Shown: positions 48,889 to 58,972, counted from the stretch's first letter. The stretch is 64,000 bases of DNA from Candidatus Hydrogenedentota bacterium (GCA_019637335.1 JAHBVV010000003.1:186001-250000); one strand, 5' to 3'. Notes: generated by a model not told the origin, from the letters alone. Translations and numbers: made by a program.

Positions 48889-50975
48889 ATATCTCCCGGT
48901 ATGCCAATGGTAGCCACGACACCAGTGCGCCCCAAGTTCCCTATCTGTAGTGTACCACCGTGGGCTTCCACAATGCGATGGGAAACGGATAGCCCCAGGC
49001 CGGAGCCATCGACGCGCGTGGTGAAGAACGGCTCGAAGACGTGTGGGAGGATATGTTCGGAGAGGGGCTCGCCGTCGTTGTACAGGGAGATCGCCGTTCC
49101 CGTGTTCTCGGGGAACGCCCGCCACGCGAGCCGCCCCCCGGGCGATACGGCCTGGCAGGCGTTGCGCCAGAGGTTCTCCAGCACCTGCCGGAAGAGCCGG
49201 GGGTCGGCATAAACGGCAAGTTGTTCATCGCAATCGAGGGACACGGCGGCGCCGGGCGGCGGCGCTGTGGAGACGGCGAGCAACAGCGGGCGGAGCAGCA
49301 CAACCTCACGCCGTGGCATGATGGGACGGGCGTATCGCAGCAACTGGTCGACCGTGTTTTCGATGCGGTCGGCCAGAATTCGGATCTCGGCGATCACCTC
49401 GCAATTCTCGGGCGGGGAATCCGGCGCGCTTGCGAGGATCTGGAGTGCGCCTTGCATCCCGGCGAGCGGGTTTCGTATTTCATGCGCGATCGTCGCCCCC
49501 ATTTCACCGATCGTGGCCAGGTGTTGGCTGCGGGCGACCTTTTCCTGCATCGCCTTCAGCGCGGAGATGTCGCGCACGGCGAAGACGTAGCCGCGCGCGC
49601 CCTCGCGTTCCATGGGGGAGACGTTGAGCAGGGCGGAGAACTCCTCGCCGCCGCCGCGAAGGCCGCGCCACTCGCGATCGGCCAGCGGCGCGCCGGGTTC
49701 GTCCCGGAGGAGCGCCCGCCAGCGGTCCCCTTCGCTCGTGGCCAGGAGGTCGCTGGCCGGCATGCCGTGAAGGCGCTCCGCCGGAATTTCGAACAGGCCG
49801 GCGGCGGCCGCGTTGGCCGATTCGACGCGGCCCTCGGCGTCGAGGGTCAGCAGCGCGTCCGGTGCGGTCTCAAAGATCGTCTTCAGGCGCGTCTCGCTCG
49901 CGCGGAGGGCGCGCTCCGCCTCGCGCAATCCGGCCTCCTCTTTCCGAATTCGCGCGAGCATCTCGTCGTGGGAGCGGGCAAGCGCCCCGATTTCGTCCTG
50001 GCGCGCGGCGAGCGGGGTGGGCTGGGGGTCGCCGCCCAGCCGAACACTTCGCACGTGTTCGCCGAGCTGCCCCAGCGGATCCGTTACGAGCCATTTGAGG
50101 GCCAGGAGGATCATGCCGAAGAACACGAGGCCCGCCACGCTGACCGCGATGGAGTCGAGCCGGACGGCGGCGAGCCCGCGGGCGAGAATCGCGCGCGGCA
50201 TGTTTAATTCGAGCAGCAGGGCGTCGCGCCCCTCAAGATCATGGAGGTGCGACAGGATGCGGAGCCGTTCCTCGTCCAGGGGGGTGATGCGTATCTCATC
50301 GTTCGCCAGGCCGCGCGCGCCCGGAGGAGAGGCTTCCCGGGACATGTCGACCAGGTTCAGGTTGGACTGGGTCTGCAGCCGCAGCTGGGATTCCAGCGCG
50401 CTGTCGACAACGCGCCCCATTACGACCGCGCCCCGGACGCGCTCGCCCGGCGTGGCGCTGCTGGGGAGTATCGGCCGCGACGCCACAAGCATCGGCCCGC
50501 GCGACGTGGAGAGGATGCCCCCGGTATGGCTGTCGCGGCCCCCGTGCGCGAGGAGGGGGTGGCCCGCGGGAAGGCTCGGCTTCTCCAGGTCGGGAAAGGG
50601 GCTCGGCGCGCCGGATTCGAGGTCGTGGAAGCGGCCCCAGATTAAGGTCCCGTCGGCGCCGTAAAGGTAAATGGCGTTCAGGCCGTTGTCGACGAACGAG
50701 GCCGGAATCAGGTTGGCGTCGCGGTAGGCCTGCCAGGGCTCCTCCGCAAACGCGTAGGTGTCGTCCCACGCGGCCCAGTCAAAGCAAAGAAGATCGATCC
50801 GGTCGATTTGCGCCTGGACCGCCTCCAGGCAGCGGCGCATGTCCTTGCGGGCTTCATCCTGTTCCAGAGCGAGGAAACTCGGGATGATCAGGTAGCGGTG
50901 CACCACATGGCCCGCCAGCGTAAAGAGCGACATGCCCGTCAGCAGCAGGATTAGAATCTTTCGGTGCAAGGTCAT
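48885..50975 (-). CDS. CHASE4-HAMP-PAS sensor histidine kinase
   Basis: 696 residues. An N-terminal helix is followed by a periplasmic CHASE4 domain (about 30-250; FDWAAWDDTYAFAEE is the signature), a second helix, HAMP, a PAS domain (about 345-450) and HisKA with GATIAHEIRNPLAGMQGAL. The HATPase domain has NLWRNACQAV and FFTTRVDGSGLGL boxes. It is the cognate kinase of the overlapping NtrC-type regulator and senses an unknown extracytoplasmic signal. It is the first gene of its operon. Confidence 0.88.
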   Translation of the reverse strand: MTLHRKILILLLTGMSLFTLAGHVVHRYLIIPSFLALEQDEARKDMRRCLEAVQAQIDRIDLLCFDWAAWDDTYAFAEEPWQAYRDANLIPASFVDNGLNAIYLYGADGTLIWGRFHDLESGAPSPFPDLEKPSLPAGHPLLAHGGRDSHTGGILSTSRGPMLVASRPILPSSATPGERVRGAVVMGRVVDSALESQLRLQTQSNLNLVDMSREASPPGARGLANDEIRITPLDEERLRILSHLHDLEGRDALLLELNMPRAILARGLAAVRLDSIAVSVAGLVFFGMILLALKWLVTDPLGQLGEHVRSVRLGGDPQPTPLAARQDEIGALARSHDEMLARIRKEEAGLREAERALRASETRLKTIFETAPDALLTLDAEGRVESANAAAAGLFEIPAERLHGMPASDLLATSEGDRWRALLRDEPGAPLADREWRGLRGGGEEFSALLNVSPMEREGARGYVFAVRDISALKAMQEKVARSQHLATIGEMGATIAHEIRNPLAGMQGALQILASAPDSPPENCEVIAEIRILADRIENTVDQLLRYARPIMPRREVVLLRPLLLAVSTAPPPGAAVSLDCDEQLAVYADPRLFRQVLENLWRNACQAVSPGGRLAWRAFPENTGTAISLYNDGEPLSEHILPHVFEPFFTTRVDGSGLGLSVSHRIVEAHGGTLQIGNLGRTGVVATIGIPGDM

Positions 50976-51031
50976 ACGGGCCGTTCCGGAATTGGCGAAG
51001 CTACGACCCTAACACAGAGCGCGGGAGGAAG

Positions 51032-51079
51032 AAAAACGCGCGCCCCCGGCTTCGCCCGCATGGGGGCCGGGGGCGCGCG
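51032..51079 (-). terminator. Intrinsic terminator of the NTF2-like gene
   Basis: A 14-bp perfect stem (51037-51050 with 51066-51079), then TTTTTCTTCC on the minus strand, directly after the stop of the gene at 51086-51631. Confidence 0.85.
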
Positions 51080-51085
51080 CGGAAT

Positions 51086-51631
51086 TCAGACCCCGGACAT
51101 CTCCATGCCGAAGATCCGCCAGGAGCCGCCGTAATCGCGCAGTTCGAACTCCATCGTGACCGTGCCGAAGATGCCCTCGAGCTCGACCGGGCTGATGACG
51201 ACCGTATCGCCCTTGACCACGGCTTTGGCGTCCGCCGTGTTGCCCTTGATGTCCTCAAGCATGCCGTCGGCCTTTACCCGGTCGAGAAAGCCGCGGTAGC
51301 CGATCTTGTCGCCGACTTCATAGTGGCTGAAATCATCCGCGATCTGTTCCATCAGCGTATCAAGATCGCCGGCCTCCGCCGCTTCCACATAGGCGGAGAC
51401 CGCCTTCATCGCCGCGTCGGTCGGGGACGCGCCCGTGTTCTGCGCGTCCACAATGCCCTTGACCAGCACCAGCAGGGCCGCCTTCTGCTCCACGCTCAGC
51501 CGGGCGATGGCCGCGCTCAGTTCCGCGTCGGGATTTGCGGCGGACTCCGCGCGCACCGGCAGGCTCCCGAGGATGAGGCCGGTGACCGCCAGGAGGGACA
51601 ATACACAACATGCAAGGAGGATACGTTTCAT
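51086..51631 (-). CDS. Exported NTF2/SnoaL-like protein
   Basis: 181 residues from ATG 51631. The N-terminus has a Sec signal ending near VRAES. The rest resembles an NTF2-like cone fold: a helix (AYVEAAEAGDLDTLMEQIADD), FSHYE, then a set of strands (AKAVVKGDTVVISPVEL, TVTMEFELRDYGGSWRIFG). Such folds bind small molecules or act as scaffold domains; no active-site residues can be assigned. It is single, with its own terminator. Confidence 0.6.
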   Translation of the reverse strand: MKRILLACCVLSLLAVTGLILGSLPVRAESAANPDAELSAAIARLSVEQKAALLVLVKGIVDAQNTGASPTDAAMKAVSAYVEAAEAGDLDTLMEQIADDFSHYEVGDKIGYRGFLDRVKADGMLEDIKGNTADAKAVVKGDTVVISPVELEGIFGTVTMEFELRDYGGSWRIFGMEMSGV

Positions 51632-52010
51632 TGGGCTCGATTCCTTTTCCAAAACGGTGGTTGGCGGGAAGCCGGCCGCGGCCGGCGCGCCGGGTGGCCC
51701 CAGACGCACAGTTGGGACCCGCGGCTGTTCGGTGAAGTTTCGGGCGGAAGGCCGCAAAAAAAATCAGCCGCCGTGGGTGGTTCAATCACCGCGCGGCGGC
51801 CCTACCCAACACGCTGAGGTTACCGTCATACGTGTTGCAGGTTCAGTATAGCAAAGGCCCGCGAAATACGCTAGCTAAAAATAGTGATAAGTATGCGTTA
51901 ATTTGGAACTATTTCGTCCCGGCAGGGATCTGGCGGAGGTGGGGTGGTGTTGATCCAGGCTCACGAACGCGCCTGGGGCGCGATCGCGCGGCGCGGGGGG
52001 GATCGGGCTG
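51632..52010. other. Spacer without recognised features
   Basis: About 380 bases between two minus-strand genes. It has a short AT-rich stretch at 51870-51920, but I see no repeat, promoter or structure worth naming. Confidence 0.4.
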
Positions 52011-52847
52011 CTACAGCGGCGGGATGTCGACCCGATTGCCGCAGCGCACGCAGGCGCCGAAGGTCTTGGTGAAGTTCGCCGGGATACGCATCTTCTGGCC
52101 GCACTGGCCGCATTCCACGGCGCGCTCGGGCTGCACGACGGACGGAACGGCGTCGAGCTTGAGGCTGCCCGGGGGCGGGGTGGCGCGGCCGCCGCTGCCG
52201 AGGTTCACGACGGTGGTCTTGGTGCTACGCGGCGGCGCGAGCTTCCGCAGGTGCTTGATGCGCGCGTCCCAATTCCCCTTCCAGCCGTGGTGGAGGCCCT
52301 GCTCCGCGTAGTGCAGCGCGCGGTCGTAGTTCGTCTCTTCTTCCAGCAGGTGGGACATGACCCAGTAGCCGAGATGCTCGCCCTGCACCGTGCCCGGGGG
52401 CATGCTCTGGAGTATCTGGAGCGAGTAGCGGATGTGCTGCTCGCAGCATTCCTTGGTAAAGGCCCGGGCGCGCGGCAGCTGCATCCGGAGGTGGTCGGCA
52501 TCGCGGATGATTTCCTGGAGGAACATGTGGAGGGCGAACCAGTCCCCGGCTTCAATAAGGAAATGCGCGCCCACCCACTTGAGGCGCACGGCGAGGAAGC
52601 GGTCTTCCAGGTCGCTGGAGAAGCGCTGGGAAAACAGCGCCAGATCGCTGATCATATCGATCTCGCCGAGCCGGGTGGCGATGTATTCCCCGCGGGTGAA
52701 GGGGAAATCGGCCTGGCGCGATTCAATGCGCTGCTGTTCCTCGGGGGAGAAAACGCGGTGGTACGTGGGGGCCAGCCCGCACTCGTGGATCAATCCGGAC
52801 GCGTCTGTGTCGCCCGTGGAATCGTTCAGGTGTTCCAGAATACGCAT
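52011..52847 (-). CDS. Zinc-ribbon-tailed helical protein, unknown function
   Basis: 278 residues from ATG 52847 (GGGAG upstream). The body is predicted helical with TPR-like repeats (QGEHLGYWVMSHLLEEETNY, RALHYAEQGLHHGWKGN). The C-terminal 40 residues form a four-Cys zinc ribbon, CGQCGQKMRIP...GACVRCGNRV. Zinc ribbons of this kind occur as N- or C-terminal tails in many Planctomycetota proteins. No enzyme motif and no signal peptide are visible. Confidence 0.7.
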   Translation of the reverse strand: MRILEHLNDSTGDTDASGLIHECGLAPTYHRVFSPEEQQRIESRQADFPFTRGEYIATRLGEIDMISDLALFSQRFSSDLEDRFLAVRLKWVGAHFLIEAGDWFALHMFLQEIIRDADHLRMQLPRARAFTKECCEQHIRYSLQILQSMPPGTVQGEHLGYWVMSHLLEEETNYDRALHYAEQGLHHGWKGNWDARIKHLRKLAPPRSTKTTVVNLGSGGRATPPPGSLKLDAVPSVVQPERAVECGQCGQKMRIPANFTKTFGACVRCGNRVDIPPL

Positions 52848-53314
52848 GACACTCCCTTTCCTCCGTTCGCCCGCATGCATGCGCCCGTCACGTGGCGCCA
52901 TCTCTCCCGGACGCATCCGTACAACCCGCGCGTGCGTTTCGCAAGAACACCTGTCCCTGGCGGGAACCACCCCACCGGCGCCCCCCGGCGCGCCGAATCG
53001 CACATGACCGGGAGCCATAGTAAAGGGTGGGATCCCGATTGTCAATCATTCCGGGAGCGCGATCCGGCGGCCTCCGTGTTTGATCTGGCCCGCGGCGAAC
53101 GCGCCTGAATGCGCGCCCGGCGCCGCGAAAAACTGGATCCCGGCCCGCTGGGTGTGAAAAGATCGGGGGGAGTGAATCGTGACGCCCTCAGGCGGCGTCA
53201 CCGCGCCCCGCCGCCGGAGCGGAATCCACCTCAGCCCGCCCAGTTCGCGGCCTTCGTGCGCCCGCGCGGCGATTGCCGCGCGCCACCGTCCAATACCGGA
53301 AGAAAGCACCAGCG
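52848..53314. other. Divergent spacer without recognised features
   Basis: About 470 bases between the divergent zinc-ribbon and aroK-aroC genes, GC-rich with several small palindromes (for example GCATGCATGC near 52872). No clear promoter was found. Confidence 0.4.
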
Positions 53315-54931
53315 ATGAATATTGTTCTCATGGGATCCAAGGGCGCCGGAAAGAGCACCCTGGGCGAGGCCCTCGCCGCGGCCACCGGCATGGAAGCGAT
53401 CGACACGGACCGCCGCATCGAAGCGCGCTATGAAGCCAGCGAGGGGCGCGCCGCAACCTGCCGCGAGATCTACCAGGCGGCCGGCGAAGCGGGCTTCAGG
53501 GCCTTGGAGCGGGCCGTCGCGCAGGAGGTCGCCGCCCAGTCCTACAAATTCATCGTGACCGGCGGCGGCATGATGATGGACCCGGAATCCCGCCGCGCGC
53601 TTCGGTGCGGCGCCATTCTCGTGCTGCTGACGGCCGATTCCGACACCCTCTGGGCCCGCGCCACCGAGAAAGGGCTTCCGCCCTGGCTGGCGGGCGAGGA
53701 CGGGCGCTCGAAATTTGAGATGCAGGTCGCCATACGCTATGAAGTGATGCACCCCTTTGCTGATATTGTGTTTGACACGTCGGAGGGGACGCCCGCGGTG
53801 CAGGCCGATCGCCTCCTGGAGAAGATCGGCGAGGAACTTGCCGTCCGCCAGACCGCCGCGAGCACCTATGGCGAGATCATCCGCATGACCGGATTCGGCG
53901 AGAGCCACGGCCGCGCCATCGGGACTGTGCTCGAAGGGCTGCGCCCCGGGATCGAATTCAGCGAGGCCATTCTGCAGGAACAGCTCGACCGGCGCCGTCC
54001 CGGCCAGAGCAAGGTGGTCACGCAGCGGAAAGAGCCCGACCAGGTCGAGATTCTTTCAGGCGTCTTCGAGGGGAAAACGACCGGCGCGCCAATCGCCATG
54101 GTCATCTACAACCAGGACCAGCGATCGCGCAACTACGACAACGTGAAGGACGTCTTCCGACCGGGACATGGCGACTTCACCTTCTACAAGAAGTATGGCT
54201 TCCGCGACTACCGGGGCGGGGGGCGCCAGTCCGGCCGCGAGACCGCCTGCCGCGTGGCCGCCGGCGCCGTTCCGATGAGGATCCTGAAGGAGAAGGGCGT
54301 GCGGATCGTGGCCCACGCCGTGGAGGTCGCCGGGATAGCCGCGGAAAGTTGCGACTACGATCAGATCGAGCAAAACCCGGTGCGTTGCGCGGATCCCGAG
54401 GCCGCAAAGGCGATGGAGCAGGCGATTCTCGACGCGCGCGGCGACAAGGACTCGGTCGGCGGCGTTATCCAGCTCGAAATTCACGGCCTGCCCGTCGGGC
54501 TCGGCGATCCGGTCTTCGGCAAGCTCGACGCGCGCCTGTGCAACGCGATCATGACCATCGGCGCGATCAAGGGCGTGGAGGTGGGCGGCGGATTCGCCCT
54601 GTGCAAGCTGCGCGGCAGCGAGGCGAACGACGCGATGAAGGATGGTGAGTTCCTGACGAACTACTCGGGCGGCATCCTCGGCGGGATCAGCACCGGCGAG
54701 CCGGTGGTTATGCGGGTGGCCGTGAAGCCGACCGCCTCCATCGCGAAAGAACAGACCACCACCAACGAGCACGGCGACAACGTGGCGATCGAAGTGCTCG
54801 GGCGCCACGATCCCTGCATCGTCCCGCGGGCCGTGCCGGTGATCGAGGCCATGGCCGCATTGGTCGTGCTCGATGCGTGGGAAGCCCAGAGCCGCCTCAA
54901 CCCGGAGTGGGCCGAGTCCAACCCGCTCTGA
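53315..54931 (+). CDS. Shikimate kinase-chorismate synthase fusion
   Basis: 538 residues. Residues 1-170 are shikimate kinase: MGSKGAGKSTLG (Walker A), AIDTDRRIE (shikimate-binding Asp) and VTGGGMMMD. After a linker (about 170-185) chorismate synthase begins: MTGFGESHGRAIGTVLEGLR, the FMN-binding RRRPGQSK, RGGGRQSGRETACRVAAGA, and later TIGAIKGVEVGGGF and NNVAIEVLG-like DNVAIEVLGRHDPCIVPRA. The two enzymes catalyse steps 5 and 7 of the shikimate pathway; the intervening step (AroA) is not present. ATG 53315 follows GGAAGAAAG. Such a fusion is uncommon. Confidence 0.9.
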   Translation: MNIVLMGSKGAGKSTLGEALAAATGMEAIDTDRRIEARYEASEGRAATCREIYQAAGEAGFRALERAVAQEVAAQSYKFIVTGGGMMMDPESRRALRCGAILVLLTADSDTLWARATEKGLPPWLAGEDGRSKFEMQVAIRYEVMHPFADIVFDTSEGTPAVQADRLLEKIGEELAVRQTAASTYGEIIRMTGFGESHGRAIGTVLEGLRPGIEFSEAILQEQLDRRRPGQSKVVTQRKEPDQVEILSGVFEGKTTGAPIAMVIYNQDQRSRNYDNVKDVFRPGHGDFTFYKKYGFRDYRGGGRQSGRETACRVAAGAVPMRILKEKGVRIVAHAVEVAGIAAESCDYDQIEQNPVRCADPEAAKAMEQAILDARGDKDSVGGVIQLEIHGLPVGLGDPVFGKLDARLCNAIMTIGAIKGVEVGGGFALCKLRGSEANDAMKDGEFLTNYSGGILGGISTGEPVVMRVAVKPTASIAKEQTTTNEHGDNVAIEVLGRHDPCIVPRAVPVIEAMAALVVLDAWEAQSRLNPEWAESNPL

Positions 54932-54965
54932 ACGCCCGCCGCGTCCCATTCCCCCGGCGGAATTC

Positions 54966-56012
54966 CTAATCGTCCGCCTCTTGCGGCTCGAAGGCGCGGT
55001 TGAAGAATTGCGCCAGGTCGCGGCTGGCCCGCGCGTCCACGGCGGCGCGCACCGCCGCCACGCGCAGTTCCTGGCCCGCGTAGATCGCCAGGGCCTTGAT
55101 TGCCAGCATCGCCTCGCGCTCGCGATCCTCGCGCACGATCCCCAGCAGGTAGTCGAAGGCGTCGTCGCTGCGCGTCAGGGCGATCGGCAGCAGAAAATTC
55201 ACGGGCGCGGACCGTCGGCCGGGCGATTCCAGGGCGCGGCGCAGGATCGCGAAGGATTCCGGCAGCCGCGCTTCGCCAATGGCCAGGGCGGCGCCTTCGG
55301 CAATCACCAGGTTGAAGGTGCGGAGGAACTGCGCGACAAAAGGCAGGGAACGTTCCGGGGCGAGCCGCATCAGGGCCTGCAAGGCGAGCGCGACGACATC
55401 GGGCTCTTCATCGCCCGCCAGCGCGCTCACCCGAAGCAGTAGTTCCGCCTGGTAGGCCCCCGAGTCGCCCAGGCACTCAACGGCCATGCGCCGGGTGCGC
55501 GCGTCGGGGTCGCGCAGGAGATTGGCAAGTTCCAGGTAGGCGTCGGGATAGCCCATATTGAGCAGCCCCTGAGCCGCCGCCCCGCGAACACCGGCCGCCG
55601 TGTCCTGGCTGCCCCGTGGCTCCGGATCCCGCCAGTCGCTTGCGCGCGGGCCCATATAGCGGGTTCCGCCGCCGTAGACCGGTTCCCGCTGGACATAGCG
55701 CGTCCCTGCAAGGAAGAATTCCGCGTCGGCGCAACCGAGCACGCTCAGCGCGTCCATGATCGGCTGCTTCGCGGCGCAGCCGGGATCGGACGTCACCGGC
55801 GATTCCAGAAAACGGTCGAAGGCGGCGCGAAGCTCGGGGATGAGCGCCTCGGCCTTCCATTCCTTCGCAAGTGCCGCCGCGCGCCCCGCGATATGGTTGT
55901 TCTGGTGCGCCAGGAGCCCGCGCAACGCCGCAACGCCGCTATCGCTCGGCGCCGCCTTCTCCAGGGCGCGAACTCGGTCGAGCGCTTCCTTGCTGGGGTC
56001 TTTTCTGGCCAT
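54966..56012 (-). CDS. HEAT-repeat-like protein
   Basis: 348 residues from ATG 56012, mostly paired helices resembling HEAT/PBS-lyase repeats: GVAALRGLLAHQNNHIAGRA, GVRGAAAQGLLNMGYPDAYL, ARTRRMAVECLGDSGAYQA, VVALALQALMRLAPE. There is no signal or catalytic motif. Repeats of this type act as protein scaffolds. It is convergent with aroK-aroC, with only a 34-base gap. Function unknown. Confidence 0.75.
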   Translation of the reverse strand: MARKDPSKEALDRVRALEKAAPSDSGVAALRGLLAHQNNHIAGRAAALAKEWKAEALIPELRAAFDRFLESPVTSDPGCAAKQPIMDALSVLGCADAEFFLAGTRYVQREPVYGGGTRYMGPRASDWRDPEPRGSQDTAAGVRGAAAQGLLNMGYPDAYLELANLLRDPDARTRRMAVECLGDSGAYQAELLLRVSALAGDEEPDVVALALQALMRLAPERSLPFVAQFLRTFNLVIAEGAALAIGEARLPESFAILRRALESPGRRSAPVNFLLPIALTRSDDAFDYLLGIVREDREREAMLAIKALAIYAGQELRVAAVRAAVDARASRDLAQFFNRAFEPQEADD

Positions 56013-56064
56013 GTCCCTAGCGTAAAACGCGTAACCCGCCGGTATCAAGGGCCGGAGCACACAG

Positions 56065-56530
56065 GGCAATCGCATTAGAACCCGATCGTGGCAGATGGGC
56101 GTATACTTGTGTTGATTTGGAACCTTGTAACACTTCAGCGGTCTGAAGTAGTCACCCTCGTCGCACCCAACGGTGGCGGCCCTCGGTGATCGAGCACCGT
56201 CATCCCCACGAAATGGGCTGTCGATTTACTTAACTCACCCTACACTATGGAAGGAATGAGCAGATCCGTCATCCCCGCGAACGCGGGGATCCAGTAACGC
56301 GATCGCACAAACCTCCGAATTCCACTGGATTCCCGCCTTCGCGGGAATGACGAAAACATCCAGTGTAAGTAAGGCATCTCGTATCGGCGAACGTCTTACT
56401 TCAGACGGCTGAAGTGTTTCGGAACCTTGAATCAAGGAAAGAGTGCGTGTTGGAGCGCCGGCATCTCTGCCGGCAAGGTCGGGGATTCGCCGCAGGCGAA
56501 ATGCCCGCGCTCCGGCACGCGCCCTCTTCC
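56065..56530. repeat. Dispersed repeat with GGAGCGC-ended hairpin, copy 2 (interrupted)
   Basis: The left part (56065-56127, starting GGGCAATCGCATT) and the right part (from 56421) together reconstruct the arrangement at 11682-11850. The hairpin arms are TTGGAGCGCCGGCAT (56450-56464) and ATGCCCGCGCTCCGG (56501-56515). The miniature element lies exactly at GGAACCTTG. Confidence 0.75.
56127..56420. mobile_element. IS66-like miniature element, copy 3 (294 bp)
   Basis: Terminal repeats GTAACACTTCAGCGGTCTGA (left) and, read on the other strand at the right end, GAAACACTTCAGCCGTCTGA. A perfect 8-bp duplication GGAACCTT flanks it (56119-56126 and 56421-56428). The uninterrupted sequence at 11730-11760 serves as the empty-site model. 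Inside are two REP-like hairpins facing each other (56268-56295 and 56324-56351; GTCATCCCCGCG type). Confidence 0.85.
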
Positions 56531-56614
56531 GGGTTTCCCGTGGATCGTATGGCTATAGGCTCGTACACGAGGTTTAAAAGCGGTTGCCTTGCCGGGAGGC
56601 GTGATGCATTTCCC

Positions 56615-57172
56615 TTAGAAAACGCCCAGCGCGGTGAAACGGCGGGGCATGGGCTTGCCGTCGCACTCCACCGCGGTGAGGGGCGGGTGCGTCGCGTCCA
56701 CGGATCCCTTCCAACGGGCGACCACGAGCAATTCCCGGCCGCGCGCGGCGACCAGGCGGCGGACTTCGCTGTCGGCCATATGGATAAAGGCGTTGGGCAC
56801 AAGCGGGTGGGCCGTGCTGTGCAGGCGAACGATGGCGGAGGCCTCGCCGGGCCGCGGGGCCGTTCGAATGGTCACCGATCCGACCGCCTGAACACCGCGC
56901 GCCGGTACGTGTGCGAACTCGCCCCGCGTTTCCGGATTGTGGCTTCCGAAATAGCCCGCCAGGGTGATGTCGCTGGCGGAGACCTGAAAGCGCGGGCACG
57001 GGAGATCCACCGGCTCGCGAAGCCCGTTCCCGTAGACGCGGATGGCCCCGGGACGTTCCACATAGTAGACGGACGGGCGGAGCAGCAGCACGAGCGGCGG
57101 CCCCACCAGCGCGCAAAGCAAGGCCCCGAGCAACGCCTTGCGGGAATACTCCAGCAGATCGCCAACACGCAT
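56615..57172 (-). CDS. Membrane-anchored protein, unknown
   Basis: 185 residues from ATG 57172 (GAGGAAAG upstream). One N-terminal helix (ALLGALLCALVGPPLVLLL) anchors a periplasmic part with alternating strands (DITLAGYFGSHNPETRGEF, SVTIRTAPRPGEASAIVRL) and a conserved-looking HSTAHPLVPNAFIHMADSE. There are no catalytic motifs and no recognised family. It is divergent from the superoxide dismutase gene. Confidence 0.6.
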   Translation of the reverse strand: MRVGDLLEYSRKALLGALLCALVGPPLVLLLRPSVYYVERPGAIRVYGNGLREPVDLPCPRFQVSASDITLAGYFGSHNPETRGEFAHVPARGVQAVGSVTIRTAPRPGEASAIVRLHSTAHPLVPNAFIHMADSEVRRLVAARGRELLVVARWKGSVDATHPPLTAVECDGKPMPRRFTALGVF

Positions 57173-57477
57173 GTTCCGGCTTTCCTCACCGCGCGCCCCG
57201 ATGCGCACGCGCCCTCCACTCCCTGGCCCAACCTCGGCGGCGTCCCGACGGCCGCTATGCTCCAGTATGACCAGGGGGATAGAATGGCGCAAGTCCCGCT
57301 TTGCGCCGCTCGGTACAACGCGGCGACCCAGTTTGCCGCGACCTGAACCTGGCGCCGTAGTGAATTGAGTTTCCGTATGCCCCGCTCCGTGCTGAATTGG
57401 CGTTGACCGCGCGCCCGGATGGAGCAAGCACAACCCCGGGGTTCCGTCGAACCGAGGCCCCGACAGGAGATATCCCC
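57173..57477. other. Divergent spacer
   Basis: About 305 bases between the divergent membrane-protein and sodA-like genes. It contains the AGGAGA ribosome-binding site of the dismutase gene at its end; no convincing promoter or repeat is seen. Confidence 0.35.
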
Positions 57478-58191
<714 letters not shown>

Positions 58192-58329
58192 TGCGCGGTT
58201 CCGACCGCGCCCGCCCGCCGCTTCAGCCCCGGCCTCGGGGCTGCGCGCGGGACGGCGGGTATGGTAGGGTTGGTGTTGGGTTGGCGGCGGCGCGCCGCCG
58301 GGTTTCGTCCGGAAAGAGGAGCAATATCA

Positions 58330-58914
58330 ATGGCTGCCAAGCGTATCCTGATGATCGTGGGGGATTTCGTGGAAGATTACGAGGTCATGGTGCCGTTTCA
58401 GGCCCTGCAAATGGTGGGGCATACGGTGCATGCGGTCTGCCCCGACAAGAAGGCCGGCGATACTGTCCGGACGGCCATCCACGATTTCGAGGGCGATCAG
58501 ACGTATAGCGAGAAGCCGGGGCACAACTTCTCCCTGAACGCGGCCTTCGGCGAGGTGGATCCGGTCTCTTACGATGCCCTGGTGCTGCCGGGCGGCCGCG
58601 CGCCGGAATACCTGCGCTTGCACGATAGCGTCCTGGACATGTGCCGCCACTTCGCCGAAGCGGAAAAGCCGATCGCGGCCATCTGCCATGGCCTCCAGAT
58701 ACTCTCCGCGGCGGGCGTGCTCTCCGGTCGGGCGTGCAGCTGTTATCCGGCGGTAGCCCCGGAAGTGCGCGCGGCGGGCGGCCAGTACGTGGATATCCCG
58801 GTGGATGCGGCGCACACCGAGGGCAACCTCGTGTCGGCGCCGGCCTGGCCGGCGCACCCGGCCTGGCTCGCGCAGTTCCTGGCGCTGCTGGGCACGCGCA
58901 TTTCACACGAATAA
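58330..58914 (+). CDS. DJ-1/PfpI-family protein
   Basis: 194 residues from ATG 58330 after GAGGAG. Typical DJ-1/PfpI fold: [35 protein letters not shown] and the nucleophile elbow [10 protein letters not shown] (Cys). This superfamily includes glyoxalase III-type enzymes, proteases and redox sensors; the exact activity cannot be read. It is co-oriented with the sodA-like gene, which is compatible with a stress role. Confidence 0.88.
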   Translation: MAAKRILMIVGDFVEDYEVMVPFQALQMVGHTVHAVCPDKKAGDTVRTAIHDFEGDQTYSEKPGHNFSLNAAFGEVDPVSYDALVLPGGRAPEYLRLHDSVLDMCRHFAEAEKPIAAICHGLQILSAAGVLSGRACSCYPAVAPEVRAAGGQYVDIPVDAAHTEGNLVSAPAWPAHPAWLAQFLALLGTRISHE

Positions 58915-58919
58915 ACGAA

Positions 58920-58955
58920 CGCCCCGGCGGGGCAATCCGCCGGGGCGACATTTCT
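58920..58955. terminator. Bidirectional terminator hairpin
   Basis: A perfect 11-bp stem CGCCCCGGCGG / CCGCCGGGGCG (58920-58947) between the convergent PfpI-like and fliS genes. It is followed on the plus strand by ACATTTCTTTCTTG, and on the minus strand by TTCGTTTATTC. Confidence 0.75.
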
Positions 58956-58972
58956 TTCTTGTCTTCCGGGCG

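Larger units (their letters stand above)
56013..56614. other. Repeat-filled spacer
   Basis: 600 bases holding copy 2 of the dispersed hairpin repeat, interrupted by a 294-base miniature element (both listed separately). There is no coding sequence. Confidence 0.75.

Noticed and set aside
33858-56420. Intact transposase or integrase associated with the miniature elements
   Set aside because: No open frame in or near the three elements resembles an IS66 TnpB/TnpC or any DDE enzyme.
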